Of a stretch of DNA of 17,739 nt, positions 1 to 7,733 are shown piece after piece (the stretch's first letter is position 1; each line of letters begins with the position of its first letter). The stretch comes from JAVEVF01 sp034005175. Its GTDB lineage: Bacteria > Actinomycetota > Coriobacteriia > Anaerosomatales > SLCP01. The notes under the pieces were generated by a model that did no database searches, was not told where the DNA came from, and saw only the letters and a list, made by a program, of their open reading frames with translations. Location: NCBI GenBank assembly GCA_034005175.1, contig JAVEVF010000035.1, forward strand, positions 1 through 17,739. The letters are read 5' to 3'. Position numbers and translations under genes: made by a program.

Positions 1-295
1 GTATGAGCTCGATGATGCCCTCGACCATGCCCAAGCCGGCACGCAGGATGGGAAACACCGCGACCTTCTTGCCTGCAAGCACATACGTCGACGTCTCCTC
101 GATGGGAGTGGTGACGGTGGTCTCGGTGAGCTGGAAGTCCCGCGTGGCCTCGTACGCCATGAGCATGGCGAGCTCCTTGACGAGCTCGCGAAAGACCTTG
201 GCGCCCGTCCCGACGTCGCGCAGGATAGAAAGCTTGTGCTGGATCAACGGGTGATCCATGACCATGACGTTGGGATACTGGGTGTTGCTCTCCAT
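1..295 (-). CDS. upp: Uracil phosphoribosyltransferase, N-terminal part (runs off left edge)
   Basis: Minus-strand reading from an ATG at 293-295 gives 98 codons before the window ends. The protein begins MESNTQYPNVMVMDHPLIQH and continues with KLSILRD, FRELVKELAMLMAYEA, TPIEE and then FPILRAGLGMVEG. This is the classic UPRT N-terminal half, including the conserved PILRAGLGM segment. The family converts uracil plus PRPP to UMP in pyrimidine salvage. The PRPP-binding loop lies beyond the edge, so the C-terminus cannot be judged. A good ribosome binding site (GGAGGTG, 304-310) sits 8 nt upstream of the ATG. The gene lies 59 nt downstream of glyA in the same direction and is probably co-transcribed with it. 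Identity is secure from the motif string; the truncation is only a window effect. Confidence 0.95.
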   Translation of the reverse strand, partial: MESNTQYPNVMVMDHPLIQHKLSILRDVGTGAKVFRELVKELAMLMAYEATRDFQLTETTVTTPIEETSTYVLAGKKVAVFPILRAGLGMVEGIIELI

Positions 296-354
296 GTGTC
301 TGGCACCTCCGTCACCGAGACTCGCGCTCGGCAGCAGATGATATCGGGGGCAGG

Positions 355-1602
355 TCAGAGCTCGGGATAGAGCGGGTGCTCGGCCAGCATCGTTTTGACC
401 TGCGCCGCGATGTCTGCAAGACGTCGCTCATCATCTCGGTGGAAGATCGCATCAGCCATCAGACATCCCACTGTGTGCGCCTCCCCCTCGCTGAAGCCGC
501 GCGTGGTGATGGCAGGCGAGCCCACACGTATGCCGCTCGTGACGAACGGGCTCTCTTTGTCGTTGGGGATAGCGTTCTTGTTCACCGTGATGCCCACGCT
601 CTCGAGCAGCGCCTCGGCGTCCTTGCCGGTGATCTTGGCGGGAGTGAGGTCGACAAGCAGCAGATGGTTGTCGGTCCCACCTGAGACGAGTCGCAAGCCG
701 CACTCGGCCATCGCAGCACCCATCGCTCTAGCGTTGATGATGACCTGATCGATATAGGTACGAAACTCGGGGCGCATCGCCTCACCGAACGCGATGGCCT
801 TGGCAGCGATGATGTGCATGAGCGGACCGCCCTGCATGCCAGGGAAGACCGCCTTGTCTACGGCCTGTCCGTACTCGGCCTTGCAGAGCACGAAGCCCGA
901 GCGCGGGCCGCGCAACGTCTTGTGGCTGGTTGAAGTAACGAAATGTGCATGCGGGACCGGCGAGGGATGCGCGCCAGCTGCAACGAGCCCCGCGATGTGC
1001 GCCATGTCCACGAGTAACAGTGCACCAACTTCGTCGGCGATAGCGCGGAAGCGCTCGAAGTCGATGGTGCGCGGATACGCGCTCGCTCCCGCAACGATCA
1101 TCTTGGGCTTGTGCTCATGCGCAGCCTCAGCTACCTCGTCGTAGTCGATGGTCTCGGTCTCGGTATCCAGGCCGTATGCAGCGACGTTGTAAAGTCTGCC
1201 GGAGAAGTTCACGGGAGAGCCATGAGTAAGGTGCCCCCCGTGGGCGAGACTCATACCGAGGATCGTGTCCCCTGGCTGCAGCGTGGCGAAGTACACCGCC
1301 ATGTTGGCTTGTGCCCCCGCATGCGGCTGCACGTTCGCGTACTCGGCGCCGAAGAGCTCTTTGGCCCGGTCGCGTGCGATGTTCTCGACGATATCGACCT
1401 TCTCGCATCCACCGTAGTAGCGCTTGCCTGGATAGCCCTCGGCATACTTGTTGGTGAGGACCGTACCAGCGGCCTCCAACACCGATAGCGAGGTGAAGTT
1501 CTCCGAGGCGATGAGCTCGATGGTGTCACGTTGGCGCTGGAACTCAGCATCGATTGCCGAGGCTACCTCAGGATCACTCTGCGGGATGTACTTCAGGGTC
1601 AT
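355..1602 (-). CDS. glyA: Serine hydroxymethyltransferase
   Basis: A 415-residue protein of normal length for bacterial SHMT. This cytosolic PLP enzyme converts serine and tetrahydrofolate to glycine and 5,10-methylene-tetrahydrofolate. Visible landmarks are ELIASENF (29-36), the substrate loop YAEGYPGKRYYGG (53-65), HAGAQAN (94-100), LAHGGHLTHG (119-128), LLVDMAHIAGLVA (196-208) and the PLP-lysine motif TSTSHKTLRGPR with Lys228. ATG is at 1600-1602 with a purine-rich GAAGGGAAG about 10 nt upstream. It follows rpiB by 67 nt and precedes upp by 59 nt. I saw no glycine-riboswitch-like structure in the short leader, so expression probably depends on the upstream operon. Its methylene-THF product is the carbon donor for ThyX, encoded about 5.4 kb upstream in the same direction. 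Confidence 0.97.
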   Translation of the reverse strand: MTLKYIPQSDPEVASAIDAEFQRQRDTIELIASENFTSLSVLEAAGTVLTNKYAEGYPGKRYYGGCEKVDIVENIARDRAKELFGAEYANVQPHAGAQANMAVYFATLQPGDTILGMSLAHGGHLTHGSPVNFSGRLYNVAAYGLDTETETIDYDEVAEAAHEHKPKMIVAGASAYPRTIDFERFRAIADEVGALLLVDMAHIAGLVAAGAHPSPVPHAHFVTSTSHKTLRGPRSGFVLCKAEYGQAVDKAVFPGMQGGPLMHIIAAKAIAFGEAMRPEFRTYIDQVIINARAMGAAMAECGLRLVSGGTDNHLLLVDLTPAKITGKDAEALLESVGITVNKNAIPNDKESPFVTSGIRVGSPAITTRGFSEGEAHTVGCLMADAIFHRDDERRLADIAAQVKTMLAEHPLYPEL

Positions 1603-1669
1603 GAGCGCGCGCTTCCCTTCTGCCTGGCGGCCACATCGACCGCTCCTTCACCAGCCGGTGGTGTCTAAA

Positions 1670-2116
1670 TCAGGTACGGTCATGCTCGAGGGCTGTGATC
1701 TTATCTACACGCCTCTGGTGGCGTCCGCCCTCGAACTCGGTCGCAAGGAAAGTGTCGACGATATCGCGGGCGGTCTGCTCGGCAAGGTAACGGCCGCCCA
1801 TCGTCACGATGTTGGCGTTGTTGTGCAGCCGTGACAACTTCGCCATCTCAGAGTCGCACACGTTGGCGGCTCGGATGCCGTCGATCTTGTTGGCGGCAAT
1901 GGCCACTCCGATGCCCGAGCCGCACACCAGCACTCCACGCTCCGCGGCCTCCGAAGCCACCGCCTTGCCCACCAGGGCCGCGAGGTCAGGGTAGTCAACC
2001 GATTCTGTGCTGTGCGTGCCGACATCGGAGACGTCATGGCCGAGTTCCCTCAAGTGCGCCGCCAGCATTTCCTTCATCTGAAAGCCGGCGTGGTCGCTGC
2101 CGATAGAGATGCGCAT
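1670..2116 (-). CDS. rpiB: Ribose-5-phosphate isomerase B
   Basis: A 148-residue RpiB/LacAB-type sugar-phosphate isomerase that interconverts ribose-5-phosphate and ribulose-5-phosphate in the pentose phosphate pathway. It shows GSDHAGF (6-12, Asp9 and His10 in the phosphosugar site), DYPDLA (41-46), the active-site segment VCGSGIGVAIAANK (64-77) with catalytic-type Cys65, and RLHNNANI (96-103). The open frame extends upstream to 2530, but that extension is antisense-like shadow over tsaC. I chose the ATG at 2114-2116 because MRISIGSDHAG is the normal family start and AAAGGGG lies about 8 nt before it. Length matches the family. It sits between tsaC (115 nt upstream) and glyA (67 nt downstream). 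Confidence 0.95.
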   Translation of the reverse strand: MRISIGSDHAGFQMKEMLAAHLRELGHDVSDVGTHSTESVDYPDLAALVGKAVASEAAERGVLVCGSGIGVAIAANKIDGIRAANVCDSEMAKLSRLHNNANIVTMGGRYLAEQTARDIVDTFLATEFEGGRHQRRVDKITALEHDRT

Positions 2117-2178
2117 GGCGAAAGCCCCTTTCTGAGGAGGAAGATCGGGCGGCAGCGCTCGTGGAAACGCCACCGCCG

Positions 2179-2189
2179 ATTGTATACCA
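2179..2189 (-). promoter_or_regulatory. Possible extended -10 promoter for rpiB-glyA-upp
   Basis: In the 115-nt tsaC-rpiB gap the minus strand reads TGGTATACAAT, which resembles an extended -10 element (TGn plus TATACA or TACAAT). No credible -35 hexamer stands 16-18 nt upstream. A 6-bp GC stem (2202-2207 with 2214-2219) lies just before it and could mark the end of the preceding transcript, but it has no U-tract. The gap is unusually wide for this compact region, which is the main reason to list it. Weakly supported. Confidence 0.25.
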
Positions 2190-2231
2190 CCAGACAGCCC
2201 AGCGCGGTTCCGTCCGCGCACGGACCTGCCA

Positions 2232-2873
2232 CTACACTCCCACCTGGGCGGCCTCCATGATGTCGTTGTCAGGGATAGCGCCGGGGCGGATGACGAGCGG
2301 CTCGGGACCAGTGCAATCGACGACCGTCGAGTGCTTACGGTATCCGGTCTCACCGCCATCCAAGACGACATCGGCTGCGGCGATGATGCGTTCTTCCACT
2401 TCAGCGAAGTCAGTGGGAGCATCCTGGCCGCTCGTATTCGCGGAAGTCGCGATGATCGGGGCTCCAGACGCCCGAATGAGCTCCATGATGACCTCGTGGT
2501 CGGGGCTACGCAAACCCACGGTCCCGTCATCGGCTCGGAAGTCCAGGCCGACCCTTTCAGAAGCCTTCACCACGAGGGTGACGGCGCCCGGCCAGAAGGC
2601 CTTCGCAAGACTGTACGCGTACTCAGGGACGTCCACACCGTAGATGTCGAGCGCATCCCCATCCTCGACGAGCCAGGGCAGAGGCTTCTCGAGGGGCCGA
2701 ACCTTGATGTCGAATATCTCTTGTGCGCCGAAACACGCGTGCGCTGCCGCTCCGATGCCGTAGACCGTCTCGGTGGGAAACACTACGATCCCACCGTCTC
2801 GCAGCACCGTAGCGGCGAGGTTTATCACGTCCGCTGACGGCTTTTCCGGATCGATGCGAAACACCTTGTTCAT
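2232..2873 (-). CDS. tsaC: L-threonylcarbamoyladenylate synthase (YrdC/TsaC type)
   Basis: A 213-residue YrdC-domain protein. The family condenses threonine, bicarbonate and ATP into threonylcarbamoyl-AMP, the first step of t6A modification at position 37 of ANN-decoding tRNAs. It shows VFPTETVYGIG (31-41), KVRPLEKPL (57-65, the KxRP signature), FWPGAVTL (93-100), GLRSPDH (120-126), ATSANTSG (142-149) and STVVDC (182-187). The length covers only the YrdC domain, so this is the short TsaC form rather than a two-domain Sua5. ATG is at 2871-2873 with a strong GGAGGCG 8 nt upstream. The stop of prmC is only 16 nt before the start, so the two are an operon. The neighbourhood (prfA, prmC) is devoted to translation fidelity. 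Confidence 0.94.
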   Translation of the reverse strand: MNKVFRIDPEKPSADVINLAATVLRDGGIVVFPTETVYGIGAAAHACFGAQEIFDIKVRPLEKPLPWLVEDGDALDIYGVDVPEYAYSLAKAFWPGAVTLVVKASERVGLDFRADDGTVGLRSPDHEVIMELIRASGAPIIATSANTSGQDAPTDFAEVEERIIAAADVVLDGGETGYRKHSTVVDCTGPEPLVIRPGAIPDNDIMEAAQVGV

Positions 2874-2889
2874 GGCCGATCGCCTCCGC

Positions 2890-3786
2890 TCATCGTGGAC
2901 TGCCCTGGCCTTGGCGGACCTTGGGTTTCTGGCCGGTCACTATCCGGTCGCGGCCAGCGAGGTCCCGTACGACTCTTACTTCTTGATACCACTCCCTCAA
3001 CCCTTTGGACGCGGCACCCCCGCATGTCTCATCAATCTCCACTGCAATCACACCGCCTTCTTTGAGCCAGCCGAGTGACTCCGAGGCGATGCGGCGTACG
3101 ACATCAAGCCCGTCATGCCCGCCGTCGAGCGCAAGATGGGGCTCGTGGACGTGCACCTCCGGCGGGAGATCGGGAAGATCGCGGCTGGGGATATAGGGCG
3201 GGTTCGACACGACAAGGTCGAACTTTCCGCGCAGGTCATGAGGGACATTCGTGAACAGGTCACACTCGTGGACCGACACGCGTTCGGTGACGGCGAACCG
3301 CTCGACGTTCTCGCGAGCAACCACAGCTGACTGTGCAGATATCTCGGTGGCAACGACCTGTGCGTCCGTGCGCTCGGTGGCGATAGCGCACGCGATGCAA
3401 CCAGAGCCCGTGCAGGCCTCCAGCACGAGGGGCTCTTCGACACCCACAAGGGCCTCCAGCGCGACATCCACGAGTATCTCGGTCTCAGGCCGTGGGATGA
3501 ACACGCCAGGCCTTACACGCAGGATGAGGTGTCGGAAGGGCATCTCGCCTGTAACGTACTGGAGCGGCTCACCAGACGCGCGGCGACGCACGCCTTCACG
3601 CAACAGACCGCGCTCCCCATCGGCAAGCGGGCGCTCATGGTACGCGTAGACCTCGACGCGGGAGAGCCCTGTCGCCGCCGAGAGCAGCCACTCGGCAGAG
3701 CGCCGCGGCGCTTCGACCCCCTCACGTTCAAAGTACGCGACCGTCCAATCGAGCGCGTCTTTCACCGTCCAGACGCGCGCGCCCAT
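2890..3786 (-). CDS. prmC: Release factor glutamine methyltransferase
   Basis: A 298-residue PrmC (HemK) homologue. It N5-methylates the glutamine of the GGQ motif in peptide release factors, using S-adenosylmethionine. The N-terminal helical domain contains SGEPLQYVTGEMPF (71-84), followed by FIPRPETE (96-103), the SAM-binding loop at 121-131 and the catalytic NPPY at 195-198. SAM motif I reads LEACTGSG where most relatives have D-L-G-T-G-S-G, so the acidic residue is Glu and the first glycine is replaced. The rest of the loop is intact, so I expect function. ATG at 3784-3786 lies 3 nt after the prfA stop, with GGTGG inside the end of prfA as the likely ribosome binding site. Adjacency to its substrate gene prfA supports the assignment. 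Confidence 0.95.
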   Translation of the reverse strand: MGARVWTVKDALDWTVAYFEREGVEAPRRSAEWLLSAATGLSRVEVYAYHERPLADGERGLLREGVRRRASGEPLQYVTGEMPFRHLILRVRPGVFIPRPETEILVDVALEALVGVEEPLVLEACTGSGCIACAIATERTDAQVVATEISAQSAVVARENVERFAVTERVSVHECDLFTNVPHDLRGKFDLVVSNPPYIPSRDLPDLPPEVHVHEPHLALDGGHDGLDVVRRIASESLGWLKEGGVIAVEIDETCGGAASKGLREWYQEVRVVRDLAGRDRIVTGQKPKVRQGQGSPR

Positions 3787-3789
3787 GGC

Positions 3790-4857
3790 TCAGGCCACCG
3801 AGGCCAGTCGCTCGGCCCGGTCAGCTGCGGCAAGCGCTTCGATCACCGGTCCGATCTCACCCATCATTATGGAAGACAGGTTGTGCACGGTGATCCCGAT
3901 ACGGTGGTCGGTGAGCCGGTCCTGCGGGAAGTTGTACGTGCGTATCTTCTCCGAACGCCCGCCCGAGCCGATCTGACTGCGGCGCGCATCCCCAAGCTCA
4001 GCCTGCTGGCGCTCGATTTCAAGCTCGTAGAGACGCGCGCGCAAGACGCGCATGGCGTTTTCCTTGTTCTGAAGCTGTGACTTCTGGTTCTGGGACTGCA
4101 CGACAAGCCCGGTAGGCAGGTGTGTGATGCGCACCGCCGAGTCCGTGGTGTTAACAGACTGACCTCCCGGACCGCTTGAGCGGTAGACGTCGACGCGCAG
4201 GTCGTTCTGGTTGATTTCAACCTCGACGTCCTTGGCTTCAGGCAGTACGGCAACGGTCGCGGTCGAGGTGTGGATGCGCCCGCCGGACTCGGTCGTGGGG
4301 ACGCGCTGCACGCGATGCACGCCCGACTCGAACTTGAGTTTCGAGTACACGTTGGCGCCCTTGACCATGAACGCGACCTCTTTGAATCCGCCCACCTCGT
4401 TTTCCGAGGAGTCCATCTCCTCGACCTTCCAGCGCTGGGACTCCGCATAGCGCGTGTACATACGGTAGAGGTCGGCTGCGAACAATCCCGCTTCGTCGCC
4501 TCCAGCGCCTGCACGAATCTCGACGATGACGTTCTTCTCGTCGTTGGGGTCGGTGGGCAACATCATGACCTTGAGCTGTTCTTGAAGCGAGGTCTTGCGG
4601 GCTTCGAGCTCGGCAAGTTCCTCTCGCGCCATCTGGCAGAGCTCCGCATCGCTTTCCGAGCGCACGATATCCGCTGCATCGGCAATGCCATCAAGCACGC
4701 CGAAGTACGCCGCGATGGCATTGGCAAGCGGCGTCATGTCCGCGTGTTCCTTGGCAAGCCGAGCGTAAGTCCTTTGATCGGAGAGCACCGCTGAATCACC
4801 GAGGCGCTCGGTGAGTTCGCGATAGGAGGTCAGTATGGATGCGAGTTTGTCATGCAT
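3790..4857 (-). CDS. prfA: Peptide chain release factor 1 (RF1)
   Basis: A 355-residue class-I release factor that reads UAA and UAG and triggers peptidyl-tRNA hydrolysis in the ribosome. The sequence has AGAGGDEAGLFAADLYRMY (116-134), then HRVQRVPTTESGGRIHTS (181-198) with the stop-codon-recognition tripeptide P-T-T (187-189, the PxT form of RF1 rather than the SPF of RF2). The catalytic GGQ (231-233) lies in SSGPGGQSVNTTDSAVRITH. Length is normal. ATG is at 4855-4857 with AAGGAA about 11 nt upstream. Its partner methyltransferase prmC follows after 3 nt. The 69 nt before the gene hold no clear promoter or terminator, only a short 5-bp palindrome (ACTCT/AGAGT). Confidence 0.97.
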   Translation of the reverse strand: MHDKLASILTSYRELTERLGDSAVLSDQRTYARLAKEHADMTPLANAIAAYFGVLDGIADAADIVRSESDAELCQMAREELAELEARKTSLQEQLKVMMLPTDPNDEKNVIVEIRAGAGGDEAGLFAADLYRMYTRYAESQRWKVEEMDSSENEVGGFKEVAFMVKGANVYSKLKFESGVHRVQRVPTTESGGRIHTSTATVAVLPEAKDVEVEINQNDLRVDVYRSSGPGGQSVNTTDSAVRITHLPTGLVVQSQNQKSQLQNKENAMRVLRARLYELEIERQQAELGDARRSQIGSGGRSEKIRTYNFPQDRLTDHRIGITVHNLSSIMMGEIGPVIEALAAADRAERLASVA

Positions 4858-4926
4858 GGGAAAGCACGTTCCTTCATCTCACAACTCTGAAGAGTCTAAG
4901 AGTAGCACGATGAGGGTGAGCGATGG

Positions 4927-5466
4927 TCAGCCGAGGGCGCTCCAGCCCTTGGCGAACGCACACCAGTACACCCTGCTTGCAACGAGAAGCGCCGTTGTGA
5001 TGGCGGTGTACAGCAGCCCCAACACTAGGTGCGGTGTACCAAGAAGGCGAAGCGCGAATCCCACCGTCATCATCGCGCCGACGCTCACCCACGAGCGCAA
5101 CGACAAGAACCCCGCGACCGGCGCATCGGGGCCGCGCTCACGAATGCGCACCGCAGCGCTGCGTGCGACGCGGTCGAGCAGGAAGCGCGCCTTCACGACG
5201 CCAAGGACAACGGCAGCGAGTGCGAGCACGAGCGTCCACTTGCTGCCCATCAGCCAACCCGCGCCCCGGGTACCCAGCATGGTCGCGGCTGCGAGCCAAA
5301 GCACGCCAGCAAGCGCAAGCTGTGCGCGCTCGGTTCCCGCAATGGCGCGTGGCGGGGATAGGGTGGTCTCTGCCACATCAAGGGGGGATGTCGCAGGTTT
5401 CGCCGCAGTCACGGAAGCAGGGAGCGTCGTGTGCAAGGGCTTACCGACATCAGTCATCTGTTTCAT
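4927..5466 (-). CDS. Uncharacterised four-helix membrane protein
   Basis: A 179-residue protein I do not recognise. The first ~45 residues are polar, Ala/Pro/Thr-rich and probably cytoplasmic or disordered. Four hydrophobic stretches follow at about 48-65, 76-95, 126-142 and 147-166. Between helices 2 and 3 is a basic loop, RFLLDRVARSAAVRIRERG, and the last helices carry GFALRLLGTPHLVLGLLYT and LLVASRVYW. The second half has the look of a conserved small integral membrane family rather than random sequence. ATG at 5464-5466 has no good ribosome binding site, and a second ATG three codons later is equally possible. It begins 26 nt after the yqhQ stop and ends 69 nt before prfA, so it belongs to the same run of genes. 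Function unknown. Confidence 0.7.
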   Translation of the reverse strand: MKQMTDVGKPLHTTLPASVTAAKPATSPLDVAETTLSPPRAIAGTERAQLALAGVLWLAAATMLGTRGAGWLMGSKWTLVLALAAVVLGVVKARFLLDRVARSAAVRIRERGPDAPVAGFLSLRSWVSVGAMMTVGFALRLLGTPHLVLGLLYTAITTALLVASRVYWCAFAKGWSALG

Positions 5467-5492
5467 GGGTGCAGCAGTAGCAACTATCGCGC

Positions 5493-6527
5493 CTAAGATG
5501 CCACGAGCGGCTCTGTCTGTGCGGGCGTCTCGCGTGGCCCAGTCGGCTCACCGGCGTTCTTCGACGCGCGATCGGCCTCCGACACCTCATCGCCGCGCTC
5601 CTCGGCTTCTAGACGCTCTTCGCACGCGATGACACGCTGCATGGCTGCCACGGCTACCTCGACCATGTCGTCATCAGGCTCTCGTGTGGTCATACGCTGC
5701 AGCTGCAGCCCCGGCCACAACACGAGCTTGACGAGCGGGTTGTCTGGGGCTTTCCCCGCCCACTTGATGACCTCGTAGGCAAGCCCGGCGATAAGCGGCA
5801 GCAGCAGGATGCGAAGCGAGATGGCGATCGCCAGCGTGACGGCCCTGCTGTCGGTAGCCATCCATCCCGCTATCACCCGCACGGGAACGAGCGAGTACAC
5901 GATGATGGCGATCACCATGACCATGAGCAGAAACGATGTTCCGCAGCGCACGTGCATGGTTTGGTTCCGCTGGATGAGCTCGGCATCGAGCGGGATACCT
6001 CGCTCGTACGCGTGTATGGTCTTGTGCTCAGCGCCGTGGTAGGCGAACACGCGCTGAATGTCCTTCACGCGACTGATGGCCCAGATGTAGGCGAAGAACG
6101 CCGCGACACGCAGCAGGCCATCGAACACGTTCCACAGAAGGGGGCGCTCTGTCGCCTGGCCGACCACGAAGTTCGTGATCACCGCAGGCAAGACGATGAA
6201 GAGCAGCACGGCAAGGCCCACACCGAGCACCATGGATAGCGCGATCTCCTTGCCAGAGAGCTGTTCTTCTTCGGTCTCACCGGCATACTCGGCCGAGACA
6301 GAGAAGGCCTTCATAGCAAGGGAGATGCTCTCGTACAGGGCAACGACGCCTCTGACGATGGGCTTGCCGAGGTTAGGGTGTCTGGAGACCGCTGTCTGCA
6401 GGTCATGTTCTTCAACATGGATATCGCCGTCAGGCTTGCGAATCGCCACGGCCCAGTTGTGCTTGCCCCGCATCATGACGCCCTCGAGGACCGCCTGGCC
6501 CCCGATATGCGTATACCGTACCGGCAT
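5493..6527 (-). CDS. yqhQ: DUF1385 (YqhQ-type) integral membrane protein
   Basis: A 344-residue DUF1385 protein. Family hallmarks are the N-terminal GGQAVLEGVMMRG (9-21), YHGAEHKTIHAYE (163-175), CGTSFLLMV (195-203) and PGLQLQRMTTREPDD (272-286). Hydrophobic segments lie at about 98-122, 137-152, 196-220 and 228-256. The acidic, Glu/Pro/Ala-rich tail after 300 is non-conserved. The biochemical role of this family is not established; I give the B. subtilis-style name only as a family label. The frame is open upstream to 6875, but MPVRYTHIGGQAVLEGV is the normal family start. The ATG at 6525-6527 shares one base with the stop of the upstream gene (TGATG), and GGGAAAGG lies about 8 nt before it, so translational coupling is likely. 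In many Gram-positive genomes this gene sits next to rpmE/prfA, as here. Confidence 0.92.
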   Translation of the reverse strand: MPVRYTHIGGQAVLEGVMMRGKHNWAVAIRKPDGDIHVEEHDLQTAVSRHPNLGKPIVRGVVALYESISLAMKAFSVSAEYAGETEEEQLSGKEIALSMVLGVGLAVLLFIVLPAVITNFVVGQATERPLLWNVFDGLLRVAAFFAYIWAISRVKDIQRVFAYHGAEHKTIHAYERGIPLDAELIQRNQTMHVRCGTSFLLMVMVIAIIVYSLVPVRVIAGWMATDSRAVTLAIAISLRILLLPLIAGLAYEVIKWAGKAPDNPLVKLVLWPGLQLQRMTTREPDDDMVEVAVAAMQRVIACEERLEAEERGDEVSEADRASKNAGEPTGPRETPAQTEPLVAS

Positions 6528-7012
6528 CAACGCCCGCCTTTCCCTTTGAGAAGACCCACCCATCCCTGTCGCAACTCGGTGGGGATCGATGAGTATGTCG
6601 ACACCCACACCAGATACATCGCAACAGCGACGAGCACCGAACCGGCGATGGGCTGGTTCGTCCAGTATGGACTGCCCGGCAGCCGGAAGACATCCATGAT
6701 AGCAAGGCCAGCGATGGCCATGACCACAAGCGCAGTGTTGGCGGTGTGATCGCGCCGTTCGAGATAGAGCACGCGGCGCGGCGCGCCAACCGGAGACCCC
6801 GATGCTGCCACCGCCCATATGGCTGGTCTGAGCCCGATGAACAGCAACACGAACAAGGGCCCGAAGAGCGCCCACGACCAGCTGCCTGCAAGCAGCCAGG
6901 TGAAGAGCGCGGCTACGGCAGCAGGGACGCCTGGCAGCGCCAAGGCGAGTCTCACATCAAAGCCCGAGGGCGGGGCCGGATCACGCACGAGGTCGGTGCG
7001 CCCCTCACTCAC
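6527..7012 (-). CDS. Uncharacterised membrane protein between thyX and yqhQ
   Basis: A protein of about 161 residues with no family I can name. After a short polar N-terminus it has four hydrophobic segments: one around LALALPGVPAAVAALFTWLL, a second from SWALFGPLFVLLFIGLRPAI, then NTALVVMAIAGLAIMDVF and VLVAVAMYLVWVSTY. It ends in a basic tail, GWVGLLKGKGGR. Only GTG starts are available: 7037-7039, 7010-7012 or 6986-6988. I prefer 7010-7012, which overlaps the thyX stop as GTGAGTGA, but no start has a convincing ribosome binding site. Its TGA shares one base with the yqhQ ATG. Coupling on both sides suggests it works with, or is at least made in step with, YqhQ. The gene itself is well supported; its exact N-terminus is not. 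Confidence 0.7.
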   Translation of the reverse strand: MSEGRTDLVRDPAPPSGFDVRLALALPGVPAAVAALFTWLLAGSWSWALFGPLFVLLFIGLRPAIWAVAASGSPVGAPRRVLYLERRDHTANTALVVMAIAGLAIMDVFRLPGSPYWTNQPIAGSVLVAVAMYLVWVSTYSSIPTELRQGWVGLLKGKGGR

Positions 7013-7688
7013 GTCGAGGCACTCGCTCGTACGGCTCACCGCACGTCATCTTGCCCTCTCGGCACGGTCCACGCCGACACGAAGCACCAGCATCCATGAA
7101 GATGTAGGGCGCTGTGGGCGTCGCCAATGCAAGCATCTCAAGCGCAAGCTCACGAATCTCCCACTGCGCGCGCTTGCAGCACCGCAGCTCAAAGAAGTGC
7201 AGCAGCTCGCGGATGTTCATGGTGATGACGATCTTCGTCTCCATGGCGTTGGGGAGCACATAGCGTGCATCTTCGGCTGGCACGCCTGCATCCACGAGCA
7301 CACGGTACGCACGGAACGCAGCTGAGGTGGCTGCATCATATGCCACGCGGGCATTCTCATCAGCAGCGACGGCGGGCGGGACGATGAACTCGGGCTCTTC
7401 CTCGTAAGAGACGTACCGTTGCGACTGTTGGTTGTAGGAAGCGAGCCGGTGACGAACGAGCTGGTGCGTCATCGCGCGCGAGACACCATCTACGGCGAAG
7501 GTGTACGACGCGTGCTCTAGCGCAGAGAAGTGGCGTGAGTTCATGATGGTGCGCAACACCTTGTGCACGCTCTCCTCGGGCAGGTCCTCCATGAGCTGCG
7601 CCGCACCCACCGGCGCATAGCACAGCCGTGCCGCCACGGCGACAGCGCGTTCAGGATCGGGCGTGTGATAGAGCAGTCGGACGTCCAC
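7005..7688 (-). CDS. thyX: Flavin-dependent thymidylate synthase
   Basis: A 227-residue ThyX. It makes dTMP from dUMP with methylene-tetrahydrofolate, FAD and NADPH, and is unrelated to ThyA. The signature RHRxxSxxxxSxR is present as RHRLASYNQQSQR (79-91). Other family segments are SRHFSALEHASYTFAVDGVSR (51-71), MTHQLVRH (73-80), YVLPNAMETKIVITMNIRELLHFFELR (143-169) and AQWEIRELA (174-182). The C-terminus adds a cysteine-containing tail, Cys204, Cys209 and Cys216 within GASCRRGPCREGKMTCGEPY. GTG is at 7686-7688 with GAGAGG 7 nt upstream. It lies downstream of rpmE behind a strong hairpin (7734-7759), so it may be partly insulated from rpmE transcription. No thyA is visible in this window. 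Confidence 0.96.
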   Translation of the reverse strand: MDVRLLYHTPDPERAVAVAARLCYAPVGAAQLMEDLPEESVHKVLRTIMNSRHFSALEHASYTFAVDGVSRAMTHQLVRHRLASYNQQSQRYVSYEEEPEFIVPPAVAADENARVAYDAATSAAFRAYRVLVDAGVPAEDARYVLPNAMETKIVITMNIRELLHFFELRCCKRAQWEIRELALEMLALATPTAPYIFMDAGASCRRGPCREGKMTCGEPYERVPRRE

Positions 7689-7733
7689 GCGAAGCCTCTC
7701 GGGATTGCGGGGCCATCGGGCTCCGATACGGCA

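Noticed and set aside
1603..1669. Riboswitch or other structured leader before glyA
   Set aside because: The gap is only 67 nt and shows just a 4-bp stem; too short for a glycine or other known riboswitch.
2202..2219. 6-bp GC hairpin between tsaC and rpiB as a terminator
   Set aside because: The stem is short and there is no U-tract on either strand; such stems are frequent by chance at this GC content.
2117..2530. Upstream extension of the rpiB frame
   Set aside because: It overlaps tsaC on the same strand in another frame; the RpiB family starts at MRISIGSDHAG, which has its own ribosome binding site.
6528..6875. Upstream extension of the yqhQ frame
   Set aside because: It overlaps a membrane-protein gene in another frame; the DUF1385 family starts at the MPVRYTHIGGQAVLEG ATG, coupled to the preceding stop.
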